This document shows positions 1 through 5,047 of a DNA stretch of 8,307 nt, one piece after another; within the stretch, counting starts at the first letter, position 1, and the number at the start of each line of letters is the position of its first letter. A program made the translations under genes and the position numbers. The notes under the pieces were generated by a model. The model did no database searches. It was given only the letters and a program-made list of their open reading frames with translations, and was not told where the DNA came from. Origin of the DNA: Candidatus Bipolaricaulota bacterium (GTDB lineage: Bacteria > Bipolaricaulota > Bipolaricaulia > M55B111). The stretch spans positions 1 through 8,307 of the forward strand of contig JAGXLQ010000053.1 of the NCBI GenBank assembly GCA_018334595.1, in the 5' to 3' direction.

Positions 1-78
1 AGGAGAGACAAGTCCCGCCCCGGCGCAGAAGAGGACGAGGAAATACAAAAACGTATGGAGAGCCTCGGGTATCTCTAA
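1..78 (+). CDS. C-terminal end of a probable sulfatase (5' truncated by window edge)
   Basis: Frame 1 is open from the first base and ends at TAA 76-78. It encodes 25 residues, charged and then ending in KRMESLGYL. A charged helix closing on '(R/K)hxxLGYh' at the very C-terminus is a common ending of bacterial type I sulfatases and related alkaline-phosphatase-superfamily hydrolases, which remove sulfate esters from glycans or other substrates. No catalytic part (the CxPxR formylglycine motif) is inside the window, so the assignment rests on this tail and on the glycosyltransferase gene nearby. An alternative is any other protein with a similar charged tail. No clear terminator follows; the stop is trailed by a GC-rich stretch containing GCGGCCGC (81-88), with AT-rich sequence beyond it up to the promoter at 244 in which I see nothing else. 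Confidence 0.5.
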   Translation, partial: RRDKSRPGAEEDEEIQKRMESLGYL

Positions 79-243
79 CGGCGGCCGCTTGGGTTAATTA
101 AAGCTAATTTTGACGGTTGCATTAGGTGGGGCAGTCCTTTAATATTTCCCTCGTATCTTTCTCACGTCTTCTATTTATATCACATGCTTAAACTATAATT
201 AAAGCATTATATGGTAAGAAGTTTAGAACTTATATATTTAGTC

Positions 244-271
244 TTGAAAGTAATTATCTATGAGTTAAAAT
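244..271 (+). promoter_or_regulatory. Predicted sigma-70-like promoter of the small-protein gene
   Basis: TTGAAA (244-249) and TAAAAT (266-271) are separated by 16 bp in a very AT-rich stretch. They match the -35 and -10 consensus at 5/6 positions each. Transcription would start near 278 and give a leader of about 36 nt before the GTG at 314. A second -10-like hexamer, TATAGA (271-276), overlaps, and an isolated TATAAT at 194-199 has no convincing -35. The call is by eye. Confidence 0.55.
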
Positions 272-283
272 ATAGATAACTCA
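254..283. promoter_or_regulatory. Two overlapping inverted repeats over the -10/+1 region (candidate operator)
   Basis: TTATCTAT (254-261) is the exact reverse complement of ATAGATAA (272-279), leaving a 10-nt centre that contains most of the predicted -10. TGAGTTA (261-267) is the exact reverse complement of TAACTCA (277-283) with a 9-nt centre. The two share bases, so as DNA they would be overlapping dyads. The position over the -10 and start site is where a repressor would bind. In AT-rich DNA such dyads can arise by chance, so the function is inferred. Confidence 0.4.
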
Positions 284-313
284 ACAGCATTAATTAGATA
301 AGGAGGGGTTAAC

Positions 314-439
314 GTGAAAGATCGAAAAAATCTTAGGTCAAGAAGTTCGATTCTGCGACAGGTATGCAAGGAACATTACCTCGAGGAAGCAAGCTATCGT
401 TTGCGGAAGAAAGCGGAAGCGAAGAAACGGAGCCTTTAA
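314..439 (+). CDS. Small basic protein, 41 aa, unknown function
   Basis: This GTG-start ORF (GTG 314-316, TAA 437-439) is preceded by a near-ideal Shine-Dalgarno, AAGGAGGGG (300-308), five bases before the start. It has its own predicted promoter (244-271) and is followed 40 nt later by a strong intrinsic terminator (480-507), so it looks like a complete monocistronic unit. The product begins MKDRKNLRSR and ends KKAEAKKRSL. It has 7 Lys, 7 Arg and 5 acidic residues (net charge about +9), a single Cys18, no signal peptide and no membrane segment. Residues 19-39 look helical and amphipathic. Nothing in it is recognised. Such a composition could suit a nucleic-acid- or ribosome-binding peptide, but that is a guess. 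The alternative is that the transcript acts as a small RNA and the ORF is incidental; the strong RBS argues against this. Confidence 0.6.
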   Translation: MKDRKNLRSRSSILRQVCKEHYLEEASYRLRKKAEAKKRSL

Positions 440-467
440 CAAATAATCAGAGAATAGATACATCGAG

Positions 468-1682
468 CTATCTTTTCACGGGTTCGGGTCCGCCCGAACC
501 CTTTTTTCTTTCTATCGCCTCCTCGTAGCTGTTCAACATCTGTTCGGTAAACCTCTGGACCGAAAAGCTCTTGGCCACCTCTAGCGCCTCCTCCCCCTTC
601 TTACGAAGCAAATCCCCGTCTTTTAGAAGCCTTATTGCCTTTCTGCTAAACTCCTGCAAATCCATATCTACCAGGTATCCTCCCTGTCCACCGTGTAGTA
701 CGTCCCGTACGCCCGGTGCGTCTACAGCAACGACCGGAGTGGACGAGGCCATCGCCTCGGCGACTACGAGGCCCTGTGTTTCCGTCAGCGAAGCGAACAA
801 GAATAAGTCGGCTTCACTGTAATAACCGGCGAGGGCCCGTTCGTCCTCTACGTAACCAGTGAAATGGACTCGGCGTGACTGGTGAAGTTTACTCACCAGG
901 GCCAATATCTTCCCCAGGCCTCTTCCACCCCCAACGATGACGAAATGCGCTCCCGGACACTCCTTTGCGATTAAATCGAAGGCTTTCAACAAGAACTCTA
1001 CGTTCTTCTCGCTCCCTACGCGGCCGACGTAAAGCAGGATCTTTTCCGAATCGTCTATTCCAAACTGCTCCCGCAAACTCCTTTCAAGTTTCTCCTTCAC
1101 CGTTTTCGCCCTCTCCATATACATGTCTATGTCTATACCAGATGGGAGTACCTCAAGGGGGAGATCGAGGTTGTATTGTTCCAGCAGGTCCTTCATGTCG
1201 GTCGAGGGGACGAACATTTTCTCACCGTTCTTGGTTTCTCTGTACGTGTAAAACCTTGAAACGGCCCTGGATGCGTTGCTGGGAATTCCCGGTACGTAGT
1301 GGCGTATGTAGAGTTCCAGGTTGGTGTGGTAGGTGAAAAATAGAGGGACGTCGTAGTAACTTGCCAACCACCTGGCGGGAAGGCTCATTATAGTGGGCAA
1401 GTGGACGTGAACTATATCCAATTTCTCGAAAAATTTCCGGAAGGTCCCTGCCGCTTGAAACGGGTCGGTGAGCCTGAAGTCCTTTAATAGGGGGCTGTAG
1501 TAGGACGGGATTCGAATGACGGTTTGCGGGTCTTCGGTCTCGATCTCTTCCTCTGGGTAATCGGGGCAGAAGACGAATACCTTATGTCCTAACCCCTCAA
1601 GCTGTTTGGAGAAGTTGACGACCGACGTGGCAACGCCACCCGGGGCAGGTAGGTAGCCTCCCGATACGAACCCTATTTTCAT
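468..1682 (-). CDS. Glycosyltransferase family 4 (GT-B fold), diacylglycerol glucosyltransferase-like
   Basis: A 404-residue retaining GT-B glycosyltransferase of family GT4, a normal length for the family. The N-terminal acceptor domain starts MKIGFVSGGY and has the glycine-rich GGVATS loop (15-20), VHVHLP (91-96) and FTYHTN (116-121). The C-terminal nucleotide-sugar domain has LLYVGRVGSEKN (216-227) and the family EX7E motif ETQGLVVAE (301-309), then AMASSTPVVAVDAPG. The ETQGLV version and the HTN region resemble 1,2-diacylglycerol 3-glucosyltransferases (LafA/alMGS type), which make membrane glucolipids from UDP-glucose. Acceptor and sugar cannot be proved here, and GT4 enzymes of polysaccharide synthesis are the alternative. 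No signal peptide or membrane span is seen, which suits a cytoplasmic or membrane-peripheral enzyme. The ATG at 1682 follows GAGGGGG at good spacing. The gene is monocistronic in view; its last codons contain the plus-strand terminator at 480-507, giving the tail GSGGPEPVKR. Confidence 0.88.
   Translation of the reverse strand: MKIGFVSGGYLPAPGGVATSVVNFSKQLEGLGHKVFVFCPDYPEEEIETEDPQTVIRIPSYYSPLLKDFRLTDPFQAAGTFRKFFEKLDIVHVHLPTIMSLPARWLASYYDVPLFFTYHTNLELYIRHYVPGIPSNASRAVSRFYTYRETKNGEKMFVPSTDMKDLLEQYNLDLPLEVLPSGIDIDMYMERAKTVKEKLERSLREQFGIDDSEKILLYVGRVGSEKNVEFLLKAFDLIAKECPGAHFVIVGGGRGLGKILALVSKLHQSRRVHFTGYVEDERALAGYYSEADLFLFASLTETQGLVVAEAMASSTPVVAVDAPGVRDVLHGGQGGYLVDMDLQEFSRKAIRLLKDGDLLRKKGEEALEVAKSFSVQRFTEQMLNSYEEAIERKKGSGGPEPVKR
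480..507 (+). terminator. Intrinsic terminator of the small-protein gene, embedded in the glycosyltransferase 3' end
   Basis: GGGTTCGGG (480-488), a TCCG loop (489-492), CCCGAACCC (493-501) and then six T (502-507) form a perfect 9-bp GC-rich stem, a 4-nt loop and a U-tract on the plus strand. It lies 40 nt downstream of the 41-codon ORF. All of it sits inside the convergent glycosyltransferase gene and encodes about residues 392-401 of that protein. On the minus strand the hairpin is not followed by a T-run, so it acts in the plus direction only. Confidence 0.9.
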
Positions 1683-1741
1683 AATCCCCCTCGTCTTTAG
1701 GTTAGTTATTTTGGCAAAGCAGCACCGTGAAGTTAGATGAG

Positions 1742-1769
1742 ATAATAATATTCTGTCTTACATTTTCCA
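1742..1769 (-). promoter_or_regulatory. Candidate promoter of the glycosyltransferase gene
   Basis: Read on the minus strand, TGGAAA (1769-1764) and TATTAT (1747-1742) are 16 bp apart. They match the -35 consensus at 4/6 and the -10 consensus at 5/6. The -10 is about 60 bp upstream of the ATG at 1682. The TATTATTAT repeat allows a second register with a shorter spacer. Moderate to weak support. Confidence 0.35.
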
Positions 1770-1782
1770 GTCTGGCGTTCCA

Positions 1783-1798
1783 TAATTCAACTGAATTA
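1783..1798. repeat. 16-bp palindrome in the divergent intergenic region (candidate operator)
   Basis: TAATTCAACTGAATTA is two perfect 7-bp arms around a 2-bp centre (AC). It lies in the 283-bp region between two divergent genes, 14 bp upstream of the candidate -35 of the glycosyltransferase gene and about 105 bp upstream of the oxidoreductase-operon promoter. Size and symmetry suit a dimeric helix-turn-helix regulator. No regulator gene adjoins it in this window, and I do not recognise the motif. Confidence 0.4.
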
Positions 1799-1903
1799 AG
1801 TTAAAGCTGTTGAGCTCAGGACAAATCTATGACTATCAGGGGGAATCTGTTGGAATCGTAATTATCTCCCTAATCCAGTTTATAATTGAGATATCCTCTT
1901 TTT

Positions 1904-1932
1904 TTGAAGTCGAATGAACAGAGGCTTATAAT
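1904..1932 (+). promoter_or_regulatory. Predicted sigma-70 promoter of the S1-protein/2-oxoacid oxidoreductase operon
   Basis: TTGAAG (1904-1909) and a perfect TATAAT (1927-1932) are separated by the optimal 17 bp. A start near 1939 would give a leader of about 27 nt before the GTG at 1966. It is the best promoter match in the window and the only strong one upstream of six closely spaced plus-strand genes, so it probably drives the whole operon. Confidence 0.72.
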
Positions 1933-1965
1933 GAGAACGAGGTCGACCGATAACTCAAGGAAACG

Positions 1966-2388
1966 GTGATATATATGGAGTTAAAGCCAGGCGAGAAGGC
2001 TTCAGGAATAGTCAGGGTCGTGAAGGATGAAGGGTTTGTCGTGGAGTTGAGAAACGAGGTAAAGGGTTTTGCGACTCGTGAATGTGAAGGGGGAGTAGAT
2101 GTTTCTCGGGTAAAGGAGGGCTCCGAGGTGAAGGTCGAGGTAAAGGAGCGAGGTGCGGAACGGATAAGGCTTTCAATCATTAAGCTATTCAGTCAGGACA
2201 AGTACCTAAAGAAACCAGACAAGTACCTAAAGAACATTTCCACCGAGAGAAGGTACGGTTCAGACGAATCGGAAGAAGAGAAGGTGTCCGATCAGGTTAA
2301 GGAATGGTTCGACGAGGTTGACGATAAACTAAAAGAGATCAAGAAGCACCGCAAGGAGAGACTCGACAAGGATTTTTGGGTACCTTAG
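1966..2388 (+). CDS. Small S1-domain (OB-fold) RNA-binding protein with charged helical tail
   Basis: A 140-residue protein. Residues about 6-72 look like one S1 RNA-binding domain: GEKASGIVRVVKDEGFVVEL, then VKGFATRE and the closing GSEVKVEVKERGAERIRLSI with the usual strand pattern. Residues 78-91 hold a duplicated heptad, DKYLKKP/DKYLKNI. The rest (about 92-140) is highly charged and probably helical, including EWFDEVDDKLKEIKKHRKER. It is likely a cytoplasmic RNA-binding protein whose specific role is unknown. Start choice: GTG at 1966 has AAGGA (1957-1961) four bases upstream, while the in-frame ATG at 1975 would leave a 13-base gap, so GTG is preferred although ATG begins the domain equally well. 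It is first in the operon, 26 bp before the ferredoxin-subunit gene. A link to the oxidoreductase is suggested by position only. Confidence 0.75.
   Translation: MIYMELKPGEKASGIVRVVKDEGFVVELRNEVKGFATRECEGGVDVSRVKEGSEVKVEVKERGAERIRLSIIKLFSQDKYLKKPDKYLKNISTERRYGSDESEEEKVSDQVKEWFDEVDDKLKEIKKHRKERLDKDFWVP
2197..2234 (+). repeat. In-frame 21-bp tandem duplication within the S1-protein gene
   Basis: GACAAGTACCTAAAGAA occurs at 2197-2213 and again at 2218-2234: 17 identical bases with a 21-nt period, or seven codons. It encodes DKYLKKP followed by DKYLKNI just after the S1 domain. Identity at synonymous positions suggests a recent slippage or duplication event. Confidence 0.85.
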
Positions 2389-2414
2389 CCGAATGACTTG
2401 AGGAGGGGGTTAGA

Positions 2415-2645
2415 ATGTTGAGGGGTCAAGTGGACGTTGACAGTGAACGTTGCAAGGGGTGTGGGCTCTGTATAGATGCCTGCCCTAAGGACGTCCTGGA
2501 TTTTTCAGGAGACTTTAATTCTGACGGTTACAACTACGTGGAGTTTGCCAATCCCGAAGAATGTGTCGGATGTGGTTTCTGTGGGATGGTCTGCCCCGAT
2601 ATGGCGTTAACGGTGTATAGCTTCGAAGAAGAGGAGGTGTCCTGA
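2415..2645 (+). CDS. 2-oxoacid:ferredoxin oxidoreductase, delta subunit (2x[4Fe-4S] ferredoxin)
   Basis: A 76-residue bacterial-type ferredoxin with two complete cluster motifs, CKGCGLCIDACP and CVGCGFCGMVCP, separated by an insert of about 25 residues. In four-subunit oxidoreductases of the VOR/KOR/POR class this delta subunit carries electrons from the TPP site of the beta subunit to external ferredoxin. It acts in the cytoplasm. The acidic C-terminus (SFEEEEVS) is usual for small ferredoxins. The ATG at 2415 has a very strong Shine-Dalgarno, AGGAGGGGG (2401-2409). Its stop TGA (2643-2645) overlaps the alpha-subunit ATG by one base, which indicates translational coupling. It corresponds to what is called KorD or VorD. 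Placement before alpha is the common delta-alpha-beta-gamma order. Confidence 0.92.
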   Translation: MLRGQVDVDSERCKGCGLCIDACPKDVLDFSGDFNSDGYNYVEFANPEECVGCGFCGMVCPDMALTVYSFEEEEVS

Positions 2646-3700
2646 TGGTGGACAAGCAGTTGATGCGGGGCAACGAGGCGATTGCTGAGTCTGCCATCAG
2701 GGCAGGGTGCCGAAACTATTTTGCCTACCCAATCACTCCTCAAGCGGAGTTGCTACAATGGATGGCTGTTCACATGCCCGAGGCCGAAGGCGGTACTTTC
2801 CTTCAAGCGGAGAGTGAGATTGGGGCAATTAACATGGTTTACGGTGCTGCCTCGGCGGGGGAGAGGACGATGACGTCATCGAGTAGCCCGGGTGTAAGCC
2901 TAAAGCAGGAAGGTATCTCTTACCTGGCGGGAGCTGATCTGCCCGCGGTGGTCGTAAATATAATGCGTGGAGGTCCGGGCCTGGGGAACATACAACCAGC
3001 TCAGGGAGATTACTTCCAGGCGACGAAGGGTGGGGGTCACGGTGACTATCGCATAATTACTCTCGCGCCCTCTACTGTACCTGAGGCGTCCCGGTTAACC
3101 TACGACGCCTTCGATCTTGCTGACGCCTACCGGACCCCGGTAATGATTCTGGCGGATGGAATGATCGGCCAGATGATGGAACCAGTTGAATTGCCAGAGC
3201 GGAAACCCCCCGAAGAGATTCCCCCAAAGCCGTGGGCGACAACTGGTGCGAAGGGGAGAGAGGGCAACGTTATCAAAAGTTTCGCGCTGGGTGGAGAAAA
3301 CCTAAAGGCGATGAACGTGGCCAGATTTGAGAGGTACGAGAAAATAGAGGAGAAGGAAGTCCGGTACGAGGAAGTAAACACTGACAATCCCGATATCATA
3401 CTTGCTGCATTCGGTACTGTCGCCAGAATAGTCAAGTCGACGATTCGTCTGGCAGAAGAAGAGGGACTAGAGATTGGCCTGTTTAGGCCAGTTACCGTCT
3501 GGCCATTCCCGGCCGCACGCCTGAACGAGTTAAGCGCGGAGGTCGATACGGTCTTGACGGTTGAAATGAATGCCGGCCAGATGGTTGAGGACGTGAAATT
3601 AGCTGTACGGCCCGAGACAGAGACTCCGTTCTACGGTGAAGTAGGTGGGGTAGTACCCACTCCGGGAAACATCCTCGAGGAGGTTAAAAAATATGTCTGA
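2645..3700 (+). CDS. vorB: 2-oxoacid:ferredoxin oxidoreductase, alpha subunit, VorB-like (3-methyl-2-oxobutanoate dehydrogenase)
   Basis: A 351-residue alpha subunit holding the pyrimidine-binding half of the TPP enzyme plus the transketolase C-terminal-like domain. Visible family marks are MRGNEAIAESAIRAGC near the start, YPITP (29-33), FLQAESEIGAINMVYGAA (the acidic motif contacting the TPP pyrimidine), TSSSSPGVSLKQEGISYLAG, and MRGGPGLGNIQPAQGDYFQA (107-126). The second domain runs from about 245 with GLFRPVTVWPFP. Length and motifs fit the ~350-residue VorB group, expected to oxidise branched-chain 2-oxoacids (valine, leucine and isoleucine keto acids) with CoA to acyl-CoA, CO2 and reduced ferredoxin. 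2-Oxoglutarate specificity (KorA) is the main alternative, because the classes are not separable by eye with certainty. The ATG at 2645 is preceded by GAGGAGGTG (2630-2638). Its 3' end overlaps the beta gene by 8 bp. Confidence 0.9.
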   Translation: MVDKQLMRGNEAIAESAIRAGCRNYFAYPITPQAELLQWMAVHMPEAEGGTFLQAESEIGAINMVYGAASAGERTMTSSSSPGVSLKQEGISYLAGADLPAVVVNIMRGGPGLGNIQPAQGDYFQATKGGGHGDYRIITLAPSTVPEASRLTYDAFDLADAYRTPVMILADGMIGQMMEPVELPERKPPEEIPPKPWATTGAKGREGNVIKSFALGGENLKAMNVARFERYEKIEEKEVRYEEVNTDNPDIILAAFGTVARIVKSTIRLAEEEGLEIGLFRPVTVWPFPAARLNELSAEVDTVLTVEMNAGQMVEDVKLAVRPETETPFYGEVGGVVPTPGNILEEVKKYV

Positions 3701-4466
3701 CAAAGTCACTTCCGTCAAGAAAAAGGACATGACTAAAGTCGTAGGCAGGCCGGACAGCATGAACGACACGCAGTTTAGTTACTGTCCTGGCTGCCATCAT
3801 GGGATCATCAACCGCCTGATAGGAGAGGCGATCGATGAGCTGGGAATTCAGGAAGAGACTATAGGAACGGCACCTGTGGGATGTTCAGTATTTCTCTACA
3901 AGTGGTTCGATATAGACGTAGTACAGCCTCCTCATGGACGTGTCTCGGCTGTTGCCACGGGAATCAAACGAGCAAAGCCGAAAAAAACTGTGTTTGCCTA
4001 TCAGGGTGACGGCGACTTCGCTTCCATCGGCACCAATAACTCGGTGCATGCGGCCAACCGTGGTGAAAACATAACCGTTTTCTTTATCAACAACACTCTC
4101 TATGGGATGACTGGAGGGGAGATGGCACCGACGACGCTCATCGGTCAGAAGACTACGACCACTCCCGGGGGGAGAAAAGCCAAAGACTTTGGCTACCCAA
4201 TCAAGATGTCCGAAATGTTGGCTAGATTAGATGGCCCCACTTACATAACCCGCCAGGCCGTCTACGATGTCCCGAGGATTAAGTCCGCGAAAAGAGCGAT
4301 AGTCAAGGGGTTCAAGAACCAGATCGAAGAAAAGGGCTATTCCCTGATTGAGATATTGTCTGCCTGCCCAATCAACTGGGGGTTGGATCCCGTAGAGGCG
4401 GTCGAGAGAATCAAAAGTGAGGTCGAGACCGTTTATCCGTTGGGCGACATAATTGATAGAGGTTGA
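3693..4466 (+). CDS. 2-oxoacid:ferredoxin oxidoreductase, beta subunit (TPP-binding)
   Basis: A 257-residue beta subunit, the usual size for VOR/KOR enzymes. It has YCPGCHHG (30-37), APVGCS (60-65) and PPHGR (79-83). The TPP-Mg motif starts at GDGD (105-108) and continues to FINNTLYGMTGGEMAPTT (131-148). Together with the alpha subunit it forms the active site that decarboxylates the 2-oxoacid, and electrons leave through the ferredoxin-like delta subunit. I see no separate CxxC-rich ferredoxin insert, so clusters beyond delta are not expected except one bound through the CPGC region as in the family. The start overlaps vorB by 8 bp and follows GAGGAGG (3677-3683) at nine bases. It is annotated as KorB or VorA in different genomes. 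Confidence 0.92.
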   Translation: MSDKVTSVKKKDMTKVVGRPDSMNDTQFSYCPGCHHGIINRLIGEAIDELGIQEETIGTAPVGCSVFLYKWFDIDVVQPPHGRVSAVATGIKRAKPKKTVFAYQGDGDFASIGTNNSVHAANRGENITVFFINNTLYGMTGGEMAPTTLIGQKTTTTPGGRKAKDFGYPIKMSEMLARLDGPTYITRQAVYDVPRIKSAKRAIVKGFKNQIEEKGYSLIEILSACPINWGLDPVEAVERIKSEVETVYPLGDIIDRG

Positions 4467-4477
4467 GGGGGGATATT

Positions 4478-5020
4478 ATGAGAGAGTACTCAACTGTCAT
4501 ATCGGGGTTTGGCGGTCAAGGCGTCATCCTGGCAGGCAAGATACTAGCCCGGACAGGAATGGAGAGGGGGCTTGAGGTGACCTGGTTGCCTTCTTACGGT
4601 CCGGAGATGAGAGGAGGAACGGCTAACTGTACCGCGATAATTTCTTCCAAGCTAATCGGTTCGCCCATCGTGGATAGCCCGTCGGCGTTGATAGCGATGA
4701 ATCCACCGTCCCTCGATAAATTCGAAACGAGGGTCCAGGAGAACGGGCTGATAGTCGTGAACTCTTCGCTGGTGGATGAGCCGAAGGGACGAGATAACAT
4801 AAAGGTAGTAAACGTTCCGTTAAACGAAATCGCCAAGGAAATTGGTAACCAGAAGGTTATCAATATGGTTGCGCTGGGTGCGTGGGCTAAGTTTGTCGAG
4901 GAAATTTCTCTTCAGGACGTAATTAAGGGCATGGAGATGACCCTGACGGACATGGGCAAGGAGAGGTTCATAGGTTCTAACAGGGAGGCCCTAGAGAAGG
5001 GCTTCGGGCACGCAGAATGA
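4478..5020 (+). CDS. 2-oxoacid:ferredoxin oxidoreductase, gamma subunit
   Basis: A 180-residue gamma subunit (pyruvate/ketoisovalerate oxidoreductase catalytic domain, gamma type). The glycine-rich GFGGQGVILAG (10-20), SYGPEMRGGTANC (39-51) and MNPPSL segments are hallmarks; this subunit helps form the CoA-binding part of the complex. Start choice: an upstream in-frame TTG at 4463 is possible, but it would overlap the beta stop codon and place the Shine-Dalgarno GAGGGGGG (4465-4472) inside the gene. ATG 4478 sits five bases after that G-run and aligns with usual family starts. The gap to the beta gene is 11 bp, in keeping with a single operon. The complex is cytoplasmic. Confidence 0.92.
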   Translation: MREYSTVISGFGGQGVILAGKILARTGMERGLEVTWLPSYGPEMRGGTANCTAIISSKLIGSPIVDSPSALIAMNPPSLDKFETRVQENGLIVVNSSLVDEPKGRDNIKVVNVPLNEIAKEIGNQKVINMVALGAWAKFVEEISLQDVIKGMEMTLTDMGKERFIGSNREALEKGFGHAE

Positions 5021-5047
5021 GAGGCATTACGCTGAACAGGAACAACC

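Noticed and set aside
81..88. GCGGCCGC palindrome after the sulfatase stop, considered as a terminator stem
   Set aside because: Too short to form a loop, and it has no T-run after it.
571..822. 83-codon plus-strand open frame, and similar ones at 965-1336, opposite the glycosyltransferase
   Set aside because: Antisense shadows of a well-supported gene. Composition is low-complexity Ser/Pro/Arg, with no RBS and no family motif.
1926..2180. 84-codon minus-strand frame over the S1-protein gene
   Set aside because: Ser/Thr-rich shadow of a gene with a recognisable domain. It also overlaps the strong promoter at 1904-1932.
4463..4477. TTG start for the gamma subunit
   Set aside because: Overlaps the beta stop codon and would put the Shine-Dalgarno inside the coding region. 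ATG 4478 is well placed and matches family starts.
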